Source: a virus. From it: a stretch of DNA of 64,000 nucleotides. Shown here one piece after another: positions 1-8,854 of the stretch. Positions within the stretch are counted from its first letter, which is position 1; the number at the start of each line of letters is the position of its first letter. The stretch covers positions 1 to 64,000 of IMG/VR virus record IMGVR_UViG_3300042923_000502, one strand, 5' to 3'. The notes beneath the pieces are model-generated. The model was not told the origin of the DNA. It ran no database searches and saw only the letters and a list, made by a program, of their open reading frames with translations. The translations under genes and the position numbers were made by a program.

Positions 1-148
1 CTGTACGAAGGTCACGATTACCATCTTTAAGTCCACCCACTTGTGCTACCCATCCATTTTGAAGTTCAGCATTGTGAACTATGGATTCGATGTGACCATT
101 ATAAATTGATTTTACTCTGTCTAAACGAACAATTGATTTTCCTGCCAT
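1..148 (-). CDS. Capsid-region protein, N-terminal fragment (runs off window)
   Basis: Reading leftward from an ATG at 148 the frame stays open to the window edge (49 residues, starting MAGKSIVRLDRVKS). A strong AAGGAGG lies about ten bases upstream. It directly follows the protease/scaffold gene, the usual place of a head decoration or major capsid gene, so a virion role is inferred from position only. I do not recognise the fragment itself. Confidence 0.7.
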   Translation of the reverse strand, partial: MAGKSIVRLDRVKSIYNGHIESIVHNAELQNGWVAQVGGLKDGNRDLRT

Positions 149-168
149 TTCTTTTTTCCTCCTTGAAA

Positions 169-1485
169 TTAATTGATTTGTTTCTTAGCAAAGCTGCTAA
201 GAATATTGCCGTAACCGTCATCTTCTGGTTCATCTTTGTGAATAATTACTTTATTTGGCTCTTTAGTAGTAGTCTTCTTGCTAAAATTCTTCTTGCCTAC
301 TAAAGCATAAAGTTTGAATTCAATTTCCTCTAAAGTGAAATCAGATGCTTCACTTTTTACAGATTCGATATCTTCTTTAGATAATTGCTCTGAGAAGCTT
401 TCGAAAAGAGCTGCTTCCGCACTTTCTCTTTCTTCTGTAAGCTTTGACTCTTTGAATGTGCGAAGCTCAGTAACTTCATCATTTAATGATTGGAACTTTT
501 CATCAACCTCATTCTTTTCACCTTCAAGTGTATTGAATTTGGTTTGAAGTTCTTCAAACTCACCTTTAACCTTCTCTAAATCAGATTCAAGTGAAGTAAT
601 TTTATCAGTAAATTGGCTAGTTACTTCTGATTCTTTTTCTGTCTTAGCAACTTCTAAAGCAATTGAAAATACTTTTGCTTCCAAATCTTCAATAGATGTG
701 AAATCACTAACAATAATTTGAGCTTCAACGCCTTTGTCTGCTAAACCATATTTAGACAAAAACTCAAGAAGTTCTTTTTCCATATTTGCATCCTCCTTAT
801 CTTTATTTGCATCGTCCTCTTGGGACTTTTGATACCTAGAAAAAGCGACTTTTAATTCTTCCATTTTATCTTGCATTTGTACTTGGAAAGATTCTTGTGA
901 GAATGAAAATTCCTTTTCAATAGAAGCTGAATTCATGCCAGGCATTACATTTGAACCTAATATACAAGCTCCAAAGAATTTAAAGTCTGTGAAATGAAAC
1001 AATTGTGTTTCTTCATTCCAATAGCCTTGAAAGTCTTTGTGTAATTCCATACTTTGACTCTTAATAGAATCACGATCCATTATTTCAGTTGGAATGTCCC
1101 ATTTTTGCCAAAGCAAACCTTCACATGTAAGATATTCTCTTTCTATCCCATCGTCACCAACACGGAATTCAAATTTAGCATTATTATCTTCTGGAATTAC
1201 TCCATACGCTTGACCTATGTACTTTTCTTCGAACTTGCCATTCTTACGAGTAAGAATAATTCTATGATCAGAATAATCTAATTCTTCTCCATTGTTCTCA
1301 ATGAATCCAAGTATAGGCGTATTAGCCAAAGACGGAATTGCCTTTTCAACATTCTCTTTCTCAAAAGAACTTCCGTTGTAATTTTGTCCTAAATGCATTA
1401 ACCATATCTTAACACGCATAAACCTATCATCTACTTCTTGTATCTTTTGAAATATAACAGGAATATTTGTATTAACTACCTTCAT
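169..1485 (-). CDS. Prohead protease/scaffold-like protein
   Basis: 438 residues. The first ~200 are globular (repeated WxxxDIPTEI, ELHKDFQGYW and FFGACILGS-type segments, as in phage head-maturation proteases). Residues ~200-390 are highly charged and predicted coiled coil (runs of E, K and S), followed by a basic, lysine-rich tail. A protease-like head with a coiled-coil scaffold, between portal and capsid genes, is the usual arrangement in tailed phages. I could not place the catalytic residues with certainty. An in-frame ATG six codons upstream exists, but the GGTGGTG site is best spaced for the start at 1485. Confidence 0.6.
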   Translation of the reverse strand: MKVVNTNIPVIFQKIQEVDDRFMRVKIWLMHLGQNYNGSSFEKENVEKAIPSLANTPILGFIENNGEELDYSDHRIILTRKNGKFEEKYIGQAYGVIPEDNNAKFEFRVGDDGIEREYLTCEGLLWQKWDIPTEIMDRDSIKSQSMELHKDFQGYWNEETQLFHFTDFKFFGACILGSNVMPGMNSASIEKEFSFSQESFQVQMQDKMEELKVAFSRYQKSQEDDANKDKEDANMEKELLEFLSKYGLADKGVEAQIIVSDFTSIEDLEAKVFSIALEVAKTEKESEVTSQFTDKITSLESDLEKVKGEFEELQTKFNTLEGEKNEVDEKFQSLNDEVTELRTFKESKLTEERESAEAALFESFSEQLSKEDIESVKSEASDFTLEEIEFKLYALVGKKNFSKKTTTKEPNKVIIHKDEPEDDGYGNILSSFAKKQIN

Positions 1486-1513
1486 TTTCTCACCACCTTT
1501 CAAAGCCTAATAT

Positions 1514-2971
1514 TTATTTATCTCTACTCTTTGAGCCTTCATCTGTAAGCTTAGAAGCTTTCTTTGTAGGCGCTCCACCTTCATCTTCGCTTGGAAGCGT
1601 ATGAGCGGATTGTAGAGGAATAAACTTATCAACCAAACCAAGCATTTCATTCTCAAGGAATGTCATAGTAATAACCGATGTAGGAGACATGCCCAACGCA
1701 GCTAATGCTAACATCTTTGTTGGCATTCCAAACTCTGCTGCACTTTTTGCTGAATCGTGTACTTCTAAATGATTGTTCTCTGTAAGATTCGGCATAGAGA
1801 TTCTGAAATTAGCATTTTTCATGAAGAATTTAATTCTACGGTTAATCCACCTTTCAATTTGTCTCAATACCGCAAACACTATTGTTTCATCATTCTTAAT
1901 AGAAGCTTCAAGTCCTGCACTACCATTTATTCCATCAAATAACGTAACACCTGTATTGCTCCAAAACTCCGATGTTGCCTTTTGAACATTATCCGAATCA
2001 ACTGAATCTTTTTCAAAGTTGATATCCGTAATATCCATTGGAGTAGTAATTAATGCAACTTGATCAGGCAATGCTTCTGCAGCCTTATTGTGGAACATCA
2101 TCATATTATCAAAGTCAATCATGAAGTCATTATTGTCTTCACTATCTTCACGAATTGGAAGCTTTTGAATCAACACTTTATAGTTTTGAATCTCTTGCTT
2201 ATCTTTTCGCAATGCCTTGAAATCTGAAATATCAAACAATCCTTCGAATACAGATGCAAACGGTGGCAAGTTGTAATCTAAGTCTTCATTTATCTTTATA
2301 CAAATGGTCTTAGTCGAATCTAACTCTTGCCATCTTAAAGCGCTATCGTTAAGATACTTATTGTACTTAGATTTAAACTCTTTTGGGAATGTTTCAAGCT
2401 TCTCTAAGTTATTTGCAAAATATGAAAAATCATATGCAAAATTGAAACATCCATCTTCAATACTTGAAATCATACAATAATCTGGATTTAACTTCTGAAT
2501 GAAATATGTATCATTAGCATAATGTTCATATCCAAAGAAAACGTCTTCACGAAAAGCTATATTTAATATCTTAGAAAATTCATGCTTTATATTCATAGTA
2601 TCTAAGAAATTCAATATCTTAAAGTATTGCGATAACAATGTTTTCTTATTTACCTTTGATGGATCAATGTTGTATGGTTCAACAACATAATCCAATCTCA
2701 ACATTCCAGAGAAGTATTGAACAAGTCTTTTATACAAAGTGCTCTTACCATAAAGTGTGATACTAATGTCGCGCAATTGCTTTTCATTCTTGGATGGATT
2801 TTCCATGAATGAATTTACCTGTTCTCTAGTATAATTTCTAAGCATTTTATTGTCTGTCTTTAACTTCTTTAAATCTTTTAATTTTAATTGATTAAATGCT
2901 GCGAAGTTAAGGATCATAGCGCTTTTTCTACCTTGTGAATCAGTTATTTCTCCTACAATATTTTCGCTCAA
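1514..2971 (-). CDS. Portal protein
   Basis: 485 residues, TTG start behind AGAGGTGATG. Length, position directly downstream of the large terminase, and the helical acidic middle section fit the dodecameric portal through which DNA enters the head. The C-terminus is charged (GGAPTKKASKLTDEGSKSRDK region) and probably disordered. The call rests mainly on gene order (terminase, portal, protease/scaffold) and overall size; no short motif is diagnostic. Confidence 0.7.
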   Translation of the reverse strand: MSENIVGEITDSQGRKSAMILNFAAFNQLKLKDLKKLKTDNKMLRNYTREQVNSFMENPSKNEKQLRDISITLYGKSTLYKRLVQYFSGMLRLDYVVEPYNIDPSKVNKKTLLSQYFKILNFLDTMNIKHEFSKILNIAFREDVFFGYEHYANDTYFIQKLNPDYCMISSIEDGCFNFAYDFSYFANNLEKLETFPKEFKSKYNKYLNDSALRWQELDSTKTICIKINEDLDYNLPPFASVFEGLFDISDFKALRKDKQEIQNYKVLIQKLPIREDSEDNNDFMIDFDNMMMFHNKAAEALPDQVALITTPMDITDINFEKDSVDSDNVQKATSEFWSNTGVTLFDGINGSAGLEASIKNDETIVFAVLRQIERWINRRIKFFMKNANFRISMPNLTENNHLEVHDSAKSAAEFGMPTKMLALAALGMSPTSVITMTFLENEMLGLVDKFIPLQSAHTLPSEDEGGAPTKKASKLTDEGSKSRDK

Positions 2972-2986
2972 TTTGCATCACCTCTC

Positions 2987-4747
2987 TTATCTTTGATATC
3001 TTGTCTTTGGAACTTTTACCGCAAAGAATTGCGATACGTCCACTTTCTCTTTTTTGCGTCTTTGATTTTTCATTTCAAGTGTATAAATATAATAAAGTCC
3101 GTATTGAAATGCTGAGAACTTATCCTTATTTATTGATCTTGAAATTTGTTTTATCTTAGTCTTGTTACCCTCTTGTTTGTGTTCAAGATTCATTATCTCT
3201 TCGCAAAGAAGATCACACATAACATATGGTAACAATTCGCGGCTAATCTCTTCTGTGTTAGATTCTTTACCGCTTCTCTTTCCCTTTACCTTAGCGGTTA
3301 CATCTGCTTTAGCTTCCGATTCTGATCTAAGTATCTTCACCTTTTTATTGGTAATCATATTGATAAATACGTTATGAATGTCGCTTGCGCTATTTTCTTT
3401 TGTATTTGAACTTAATGCATATACCATTGGAATACTATTTTCGGTTTTGTACTTGTCGAATCTATCATCATTAACAACTGAGTAAGATGGATTTTCATCA
3501 CATTCTGTAACAAGTATATCAACTAATCCCTTACCCGGACCATTACTGTCAACAATTAACATACTTGCCTTAAATTCATTAACTTTCTTCTTTAAGAAAA
3601 TAGCTTGACTCAAGAAGTGTGTTCCTTCAAAGCTATACAAGTTAACCAAATGTTTTTGATATGTTCCATCACCGCGAGGTATGATCTTGATGACTACCAA
3701 TGCACAGTTAGCGTTTTGCGACCCTTCTGAACGAGCTACGTCATACGCTAAGATATACTCTACATTCTTTTCTCCACTATGCTTGTGTTCCGCTTTAGAA
3801 ATTGTACGACACTCTTGCAAGTCTTCCAATTGAACCAACGAGTTATCACTTGTTCCAGTCCAAATTGATTCATACTCTCTTGCGAATGACAATGGATTGA
3901 ATGTTGGGCGATTTTTCAAATCATTGATGAACGTTTCACTCAATTGTCCATGCATACATGCTAATTCAAAACCAGCACCTAAATTGAAAGCGCTTTTACC
4001 TTGTGCCATCTCTCCTAAGACTTCTTTCATTTTTTCAAATGCAAAGCTTTGTCTTGTTCCAGATGTTGTAATATACCACTCAAATTTATGTATTTCATTT
4101 TCATCACGCTTACCTTGGAATGAACTTAATCTGTCGTTAGCCATACGAGGAATAATAGCTTCATTCAAGATATCTTTTTTCATCTTGTCATCTACAATCT
4201 CTTCTATAGCTCCACCATTATTACGTCCACCACGCGCACGTTCTGAAACAGGTACAACTTCAAGTGTTGATCCATTGTGAAACCTAAGTTCCGTATAATC
4301 ACTTTGAAACCACTTTTCCTTAATTTCATCTTTAAGAATAGGGAAGAAGCTCCAAATTTTTTCAATATTTGCTTGACTAATATCAGCGGCTTGTGCTTTA
4401 CCAGGTGCGCAGATGAACAATTCTGTACCAGGATACATAATACATTTAAGATACAATGCTAATATTTGTGTAAATGACTTTGCTGTACCACGCGTAAATG
4501 TGAAGAACACTTTTTGATATCTAAATAATACTCTAAGCATTATTCTTTGATAAAAATATAAGTCAATCTTACAATCCGCTGGTCTTATAAAATCAATAAA
4601 TCTATCTGGATAAAGTCTCCAATACTCGCAATATTTTCTCCAATCAACTTTAGTTTCTTTGAAGGATTTTACATTTGCTATTTTCTTGGTGACATCTCTA
4701 TCAAGACCATCATCTGGACGTTTATAATTTAATCCCTTTACCGTCAT
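2987..4747 (-). CDS. terL: Terminase large subunit
   Basis: 586 residues. The N-terminal ATPase has a phage-type Walker A variant (FTFTRGTAKSF, residues ~81-91) and an acidic strand (AIEEIVDD) as Walker B candidate. The C-terminal RNase H-like nuclease has the expected acidic strands (LAYDVARSEGS, ~330; LIVDSNGPGKG, ~400). The enzyme packages DNA into the prohead by ATP hydrolysis and cuts concatemers. Its start overlaps the stop of the upstream zinc-protein gene by four bases, so they are translationally coupled; the portal gene follows 15 bases later. Confidence 0.92.
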   Translation of the reverse strand: MTVKGLNYKRPDDGLDRDVTKKIANVKSFKETKVDWRKYCEYWRLYPDRFIDFIRPADCKIDLYFYQRIMLRVLFRYQKVFFTFTRGTAKSFTQILALYLKCIMYPGTELFICAPGKAQAADISQANIEKIWSFFPILKDEIKEKWFQSDYTELRFHNGSTLEVVPVSERARGGRNNGGAIEEIVDDKMKKDILNEAIIPRMANDRLSSFQGKRDENEIHKFEWYITTSGTRQSFAFEKMKEVLGEMAQGKSAFNLGAGFELACMHGQLSETFINDLKNRPTFNPLSFAREYESIWTGTSDNSLVQLEDLQECRTISKAEHKHSGEKNVEYILAYDVARSEGSQNANCALVVIKIIPRGDGTYQKHLVNLYSFEGTHFLSQAIFLKKKVNEFKASMLIVDSNGPGKGLVDILVTECDENPSYSVVNDDRFDKYKTENSIPMVYALSSNTKENSASDIHNVFINMITNKKVKILRSESEAKADVTAKVKGKRSGKESNTEEISRELLPYVMCDLLCEEIMNLEHKQEGNKTKIKQISRSINKDKFSAFQYGLYYIYTLEMKNQRRKKEKVDVSQFFAVKVPKTRYQR

Positions 4748-5610
4748 TCTTCTTCCTCTCCTTCATAACCCTCATAAGGAGCGTCATCTGGAGGCTCTAT
4801 TAACGATTCCATATGTAGCAATTTACGCTGATAATTCAACATATAAACAATTGTCTTATCTACTATGTCTTGCGGAAATTGCAATGGATCAGGAGTTATA
4901 AATCCGTCTCTCTCAACTTCTTCAAATATAACAGAAAAGCTTCTTATTCCAGCAGATTCACTACCTGACTTTCTGTCAATTGGTCTAAATCCTGAATTCT
5001 TCTGGATTTCTGTGAATTGCTTATTAAGTGCTTCAAACGTCTTAATGTCATTTTCCTCTAATGCTCTATCAATTAAAACTGATAGTTTGCAATAGTTTTT
5101 CAATTGCTGCTTATGCTGTGGTGTTGAAATGTCATTTGCTCTATCCATTTCTTCCCAAAGCTTCTCTAATTCATAATACTCCTTGTTAGAGAAGTTTGTT
5201 CCCCATTTACGCAACACATCAATTGTAGGCTTTTCGAAAATGTCATCTTCTGTAAGTTGATCATTATCATATTTGTATTGTCTACTGTCTATCTTTTCAT
5301 CTGTGTCTCTACTATCATTAAAACCTAATTTATTGTGTTGAGTAAGACCAGATATCTTTCTTAGATACCACCCAAAAGGCTCTCTACCAGAATTTAAACA
5401 TGATTGCCATTCTTTGGCTATGTATGGTCTATCAATTCTACTAAGCATCCTCTTAACTGAATCAACATCTGTTACATCAACACTAGCTTTGATACAAGAC
5501 TTGCAAATTGTCACTCTTCCGTCCGCAAACATTGGACTATTTGAAGCGTAAAAATTTGAAGAAGTAGCTTTCACTTTCTTGCATTCGACGCATTTCTTTC
5601 TATCCGACAT
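4744..5610 (-). CDS. Zinc-binding protein next to TerL, possible small terminase subunit
   Basis: 288 residues. The N-terminus carries two CxxC pairs (CVECKK at ~8-13 and CKSC at ~36-39), a zinc ribbon like those of host-encoded recognition proteins. The middle is helical and charged, and the C-terminus is very acidic (DDAPYEGYEGEEEE). Position immediately upstream of, and overlapping, terL suggests a small terminase subunit that recognises the packaging site, but this is inferred from context. Strong AAGGAGAG site before the ATG. Confidence 0.6.
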   Translation of the reverse strand: MSDRKKCVECKKVKATSSNFYASNSPMFADGRVTICKSCIKASVDVTDVDSVKRMLSRIDRPYIAKEWQSCLNSGREPFGWYLRKISGLTQHNKLGFNDSRDTDEKIDSRQYKYDNDQLTEDDIFEKPTIDVLRKWGTNFSNKEYYELEKLWEEMDRANDISTPQHKQQLKNYCKLSVLIDRALEENDIKTFEALNKQFTEIQKNSGFRPIDRKSGSESAGIRSFSVIFEEVERDGFITPDPLQFPQDIVDKTIVYMLNYQRKLLHMESLIEPPDDAPYEGYEGEEEE

Positions 5611-5650
5611 AAAATTCTCTCCTTATTATCTATGAAAAGAACTTTATAAA

Positions 5651-5690
5651 GAGCCTAAATATTTTAGACTCTATGAAAAGCTCTTTTCAT
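5651..5690 (-). terminator. Paired hairpins, possible terminator
   Basis: Two adjacent stems: GAGCCTAAA (5651-5659) with TTTAGACTC (5663-5671), and the palindrome ATGAAAAG-CT-CTTTTCAT (5673-5690). They separate the 66-residue gene from the packaging operon. The second arm is followed leftward only by a short U-rich stretch, so termination is plausible but may be partial. Confidence 0.45.
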
Positions 5691-5692
5691 TT

Positions 5693-5893
5693 CTATAATA
5701 GATTTCTCATATAATTTATTGTTAAAATATCATTCTCAATTCTTTCTTCCAAGGCTGATGAAAAACCGTGAATGTAACCTTCATTAAATAAGAATAATAA
5801 AATTTCTTCAACATCTTCGTCAGTTTGAGCGTTATAAATTTCATCTAAATAACGACTGACTTTTTCTTGAATAGTTTCTTCCACATTTATCAT
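5693..5893 (-). CDS. Small acidic helical protein, unknown
   Basis: 66 residues starting MINVEETIQEKVSR, behind AAGGAGATGATAA. This start leaves four bases between it and the end of the phosphoesterase gene. A longer frame to 5917 would overlap that gene and lacks a ribosome site. It is helical and acidic with no motif I recognise; its position suggests an early packaging or head-morphogenesis accessory. Confidence 0.6.
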   Translation of the reverse strand: MINVEETIQEKVSRYLDEIYNAQTDEDVEEILLFLFNEGYIHGFSSALEERIENDILTINYMRNLL

Positions 5894-5897
5894 CTCC

Positions 5898-7160
5898 TTA
5901 TACAACCTGTAAATCAATTCTTAATGGAATCATTTCTCCATCTTCTCTCACAATTAACATCATTTGAGAAGCATTTGTAGCCGCTGAAAAGTGTTTTCCG
6001 TAATCGTTTCTACCTGACATACATCCAACACCAATTGCCAATCTACCATGATCAGAGTCTTCAACATGATAGTGATGCAAGTGACCATATACAAGACAAT
6101 CAAAGAAGTCATTTTGCATTGAAATGTAACCCTTCATCTTGTCTTTCTTATTACCATTATCTAAATGACCATGAACCAATTTGATTTTTCTTCCATTTGT
6201 TTCAATGTTCATTTCGGTTGCTCCGTCTTCAATGTCAATAAACTTCAATTTGTTGGGTTTGTCGATGAATTGAATAGCGGTTTTAATATTGTAATTGATA
6301 ATAACATTTGCATTGTCTTCATCAAAGTTAACATCTTTGTCTCCTTGTAATCTATCATGATTACCAGCAATACCACAATACTCAACTTGAACCTTATCAG
6401 ATAATGTGATTAAGAATTCAATAATTAATTCGCTTGCTTTGAGAATTTGTTGAGCTAAACCAAATTCGGCATGTCTACTTTGCTTTGCTCTCATGTAAAG
6501 ATGCTCTACAAAGTCTCCTAAACCTGCAACAAATACTTTGCTAATATTAAATGCTTTGCAATGAGAAATAATTTTTTGTGCATACGCTCTCATTCTTTTT
6601 TGAGCGATTTCGTAATTATAACTATTGCCATACACATTATTAATAACTTCTCCAATATGAAGATCAGTAAGAGTAACAATAGCACTATTCTTGTAGCTAG
6701 TGTAGTAAGTATTGCTATTTTGAGGAAGTTCAATTTTGAAATTCTTGAACTCTTTAACAATTTCTTCTGCTACTACCTTACTAAGATGAAAATCTCTTTT
6801 AAACTTATTAATTTCCGCTAAGACAAGTTGATTATCTCTTTTCTCGGAATACAATTCACCAAGCAGATTGTTTAATGATTCTAACTTGTTAGTTTTAACC
6901 ATATCCACGTGCTTAGATAAAGGTGTAAGTAAACCAATTTGTTTTTGATAATCTTTAACCAAGATGCGATATCCTTCATTAGTATCAGAGTTTTCAAATC
7001 CTTCTTCCTCCATCATTTTCTTGTGTCTTTTCCAGTCACACCGTAAGGAAGGAGACATTTTTTGAAGTTCAATCTTCAATGTTACCGCTTTTTCAAGATG
7101 ATCTTGAGTAACTTCAACGATAAGTCCCTCTCTGTTGGTGTAGAATCTATTTTTACTCAT
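5898..7160 (-). CDS. Mre11/SbcD-like metallophosphoesterase
   Basis: 420 residues. Residues ~1-150 are helical, possibly DNA-binding. The C-terminal part has the calcineurin-type metal motifs in order: TDLHIGE (DxH), GLGDFVEH, GIAGNHDR, LVHGHLD and YGHLHHYH. Such proteins coordinate two metal ions and cut DNA or phosphodiesters; phage versions resemble SbcD/gp47 nuclease subunits. No partner ATPase (SbcC) is visible in the window, so it may act alone or with a gene elsewhere. The AGGAGTTGG site is well placed. Confidence 0.8.
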   Translation of the reverse strand: MSKNRFYTNREGLIVEVTQDHLEKAVTLKIELQKMSPSLRCDWKRHKKMMEEEGFENSDTNEGYRILVKDYQKQIGLLTPLSKHVDMVKTNKLESLNNLLGELYSEKRDNQLVLAEINKFKRDFHLSKVVAEEIVKEFKNFKIELPQNSNTYYTSYKNSAIVTLTDLHIGEVINNVYGNSYNYEIAQKRMRAYAQKIISHCKAFNISKVFVAGLGDFVEHLYMRAKQSRHAEFGLAQQILKASELIIEFLITLSDKVQVEYCGIAGNHDRLQGDKDVNFDEDNANVIINYNIKTAIQFIDKPNKLKFIDIEDGATEMNIETNGRKIKLVHGHLDNGNKKDKMKGYISMQNDFFDCLVYGHLHHYHVEDSDHGRLAIGVGCMSGRNDYGKHFSAATNASQMMLIVREDGEMIPLRIDLQVV

Positions 7161-7171
7161 TACACCAACTC

Positions 7172-7381
7172 CTATTCTTCGTCATCAACTTCAATGTTTT
7201 CTTCTGCTTGTTGAACGATATCTTCCTCTTTTATTGAAAATGTAACACTCTTTCCAATAAACTCTTCCATCAAATCAATCAAATTGTAAAACTCGCTAGG
7301 TTCATCTTTCTTACCAAGGACTTCTAAAATAAAATCTTCATGAAGTATACCTTTACCAGCGATTGAATGCATTCTCTTCAT
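7172..7381 (-). CDS. Small acidic protein, unknown
   Basis: 69 residues (MKRMHSIAGKGILHEDF start), with an acidic C-terminus ending in EENIEVDDEE. The ATG at 7381 sits six bases after AAGGTG; a GTG three codons earlier is an alternative. It is the first gene of the operon that runs into the phosphoesterase and is preceded by a promoter and a long leader hairpin. No family recognised. Confidence 0.55.
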   Translation of the reverse strand: MKRMHSIAGKGILHEDFILEVLGKKDEPSEFYNLIDLMEEFIGKSVTFSIKEEDIVQQAEENIEVDDEE

Positions 7382-7450
7382 CTTATTCACCTTTTCCTCA
7401 TTATAAATTTTTACTCTATGTATTCCTCAGAGTGCCTGAATGCACTTAAA

Positions 7451-7507
7451 GACTAAGAAATAAACCTTCCACTTAGGGAGTAGTGGTGAAAGGCTTATTT
7501 CTTAGTC
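7451..7507 (-). promoter_or_regulatory. Long leader hairpin
   Basis: The arms GACTAAGAAATAA.. and ..TTATTTCTTAGTC pair over about 18 bases with one G-U pair, and an inner CCAC/GTGG stem caps them. The element lies between the promoter at 7533-7561 and the gene at 7381, so it is transcribed in the 5' leader. There is no U-tract, so an RNA stability, processing or protein-binding role is more likely than termination. Confidence 0.6.
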
Positions 7508-7532
7508 TGTCTTCTTCCCTCATTACAATCAT

Positions 7533-7561
7533 ATTATACCATTTTATCTTACACTTGTCAA
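7533..7561 (-). promoter_or_regulatory. Promoter, conserved-spacer family
   Basis: TTGACA at 7561-7556 and TATAAT at 7538-7533, 17-base spacer containing AGATAAAATG. Drives the 69-residue gene and probably the phosphoesterase operon. Confidence 0.8.
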
Positions 7562-7617
7562 GTGTTTTGTAATCCCTTACAATAGTTGGTATTTGAATGT
7601 GTGATAAAAATTAATAC

Positions 7618-7688
7618 GGTTCTAGGGAGAATCGAACTCCCGTTTTTGCGCTGACAACGCATCGTAATAACCACTATACGATAGAACC
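7618..7688 (-). tRNA. tRNA-Asp(GUC)
   Basis: Acceptor GGTTCTA/TAGAACC, T-loop TTCGATT, anticodon loop TTGTCAG, discriminator G. CCA is not encoded. Confidence 0.9.
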
Positions 7689-7694
7689 ATATAC

Positions 7695-7765
7695 GCGCCT
7701 ACCAAGAATCGAACTTGGAACGAGAGGTTAGAAATCTCTTATGATATCCTTTTCACCATAGACGC
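7695..7765 (-). tRNA. tRNA-Arg(UCU)
   Basis: Acceptor GCGTCTA/TAGGCGC, T-arm CCAAG-TTCGATT-CTTGG, anticodon loop TTTCTAA. One A-C mismatch closes the anticodon stem. Confidence 0.85.
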
Positions 7766-7771
7766 ATGTAT

Positions 7772-7845
7772 ACGTAGTGTGAGAATCGAACTCAACCAAT
7801 AGTGGCATATAAGACCACCTCCACCCACCAGATGGAATACTACGC
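7772..7845 (-). tRNA. tRNA-Ile(UAU)
   Basis: Acceptor GCGTAGT/ACTACGT, anticodon loop CTTATAT in stem GTGGT/GCCAC, A73. It reads the rare AUA codon directly with U34, a job bacteria usually give to a lysidine-modified CAU tRNA. The T-stem has one mismatch. Confidence 0.8.
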
Positions 7846-7856
7846 ATATTTAAAAT

Positions 7857-7927
7857 GGACTCTAGTGGTAACGCACCACTCTCTATACCGTTTCAAGGTA
7901 TCGCTAATCTATCTCAGCTAAGAGTCC
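7857..7927 (-). tRNA. tRNA-Phe(GAA)
   Basis: Acceptor GGACTCT/AGAGTCC, anticodon arm ATACC-TTGAAAC-GGTAT. The T-loop reads TGCGTTA rather than TTCRANY. Confidence 0.85.
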
Positions 7928-7934
7928 ATAGGAT

Positions 7935-8015
7935 GGGTAAGGTGGGATTCGAACCCACTCAGCCGAAGCACTAGATTTACAGTCTAGCATAACTCTCCAA
8001 CGTTACCGCTCACCC
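7935..8015 (-). tRNA. tRNA-Tyr(GUA)
   Basis: 81 bases, anticodon arm CTAGA-CTGTAAA-TCTAG, long variable arm, T-loop TTCGAAT. Normal bacterial type II tRNA-Tyr. Confidence 0.9.
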
Positions 8016-8041
8016 ATAATAGCTGAACAAGTCAGCTAAAA

Positions 8042-8326
8042 TTATTTCCAATAATATGTTTTGTACCAATACCGCATTGCATCGTGAAAAGACTTGTCTT
8101 TTATCCAAAACCAACGATGTGCATCATATCTATGTTCCCATCGTCTAATGAAAGCTCTTTTACTCCATCCAGAACTCCAATCACATATATCCCATTGTGG
8201 ATAAAACTTTTTGTATGACCCACCATTTGGAACATCTTTACTTCTTCTTACTTTGTGATTAGCATTCTTCTTTTCACCTTTATTATGATCTTTGATAATA
8301 GGTGTCTTCTTGAAACTTCTACTCAT
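8042..8326 (-). CDS. Basic aromatic-rich phage/plasmid protein
   Basis: 94 residues starting MSRSFKKTPIIKDHNKG. The N-terminus (MSRSxKKTPxxKD) is a pattern I know from many uncharacterised phage and plasmid proteins. The C-terminal half is rich in W, Y, R and H (DWSSGWSKR, RYDAHRWFW) and very basic, so nucleic-acid binding is plausible. It lies inside the tRNA array with its own promoter at 8402-8430. Confidence 0.7.
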   Translation of the reverse strand: MSRSFKKTPIIKDHNKGEKKNANHKVRRSKDVPNGGSYKKFYPQWDICDWSSGWSKRAFIRRWEHRYDAHRWFWIKDKSFHDAMRYWYKTYYWK

Positions 8327-8401
8327 ATTCTACAACTCCTTTCGGTAATTATAGAACGTTAAATGAAACTTTCATTTCCTCACCTCTTTGACTATACAAG
8401 T

Positions 8402-8430
8402 ATTATATCATTTTATATCTCATTTGTCAA
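8402..8430 (-). promoter_or_regulatory. Promoter, conserved-spacer family
   Basis: TTGACA (8430-8425) and TATAAT (8407-8402), 17-base spacer ending ATATAAAATGA. Upstream of the 94-residue basic protein gene. Confidence 0.8.
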
Positions 8431-8451
8431 GAATTTTCTTTAATAAAAATA

Positions 8452-8521
8452 GGGCTACTTGGATTTGAACCAAGGATGATGGATTAAAAATCCACTGTGT
8501 TACCTCTACACCATAACCCCA
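8452..8521 (-). tRNA. tRNA-Lys(UUU)
   Basis: Acceptor GGGGTTA/TAGCCCT, anticodon loop TTTTTAA in stem GTGGA/TCCAT, T-arm CTTGG-TTCAAAT-CCAAG. Confidence 0.85.
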
Positions 8522-8587
8522 AACTTTCAGCTACTCAACGGAGAGCCACTCCGATCCTTTTTTGAGGTTAAGTATTAACTCAATATA

Positions 8588-8693
8588 GAGTCTTTCAGGA
8601 CTTAAACCTGAACTACGTCCCTTCAACCTGTTGCAAGCATATGCAGAGCAGTTACTTTTGGGGTACATGTGCTACACTTAACACTAAAGACTC
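8588..8693 (-). tRNA. tRNA-like gene, about 106 bases, anticodon not resolvable
   Basis: Perfect acceptor GAGTCTT/AAGACTC, D-stem GTGT/GCAC and T-arm TCAGG-TTTAAGT-CCTGA. However 57 bases lie between D- and T-arms, against about 24 (type I) or 38 (type II) normally, and no ordinary anticodon arm can be drawn. A small inner hairpin (TGCA..TGCA) sits there. It may be a pseudogene, a tRNA with an insertion, or another tRNA-derived RNA. Confidence 0.35.
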
Positions 8694-8699
8694 ATGGCA

Positions 8700-8768
8700 G
8701 AGGAATACGGACTTGAACCGTAACAATCTCCTTCAAAGGGAGATATGCTAACCATTACATCATTCCCC
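8700..8768 (-). tRNA. tRNA-Gln(UUG)
   Basis: Acceptor GGGGAAT/ATTCCTC, anticodon arm TCTCC-CTTTGAA-GGAGA, T-loop TTCAAGT. Confidence 0.88.
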
Positions 8769-8774
8769 GATGGC

Positions 8775-8849
8775 TCAGACTATTGGACTTGCACCAATGA
8801 CACCTCTCGAAAAAGAGAGATAAGCTTTAGCTAGTTAAGCTAAGTCTGA
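8775..8849 (-). tRNA. tRNA-like gene with aberrant anticodon arm
   Basis: Acceptor TCAGACT/AGTCTGA, D-stem GCTT/AAGC and T-arm ATTGG-TGCAAGT-CCAAT are good, with G73. The anticodon arm folds as a 7-bp stem (ATCTCTC/GAGAGGT) with a 6-base TTTTTC loop, so no standard 7-base loop exists. By sequence it might derive from Glu(UUC) or Lys(UUU). Confidence 0.5.
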
Positions 8850-8854
8850 AAAGC

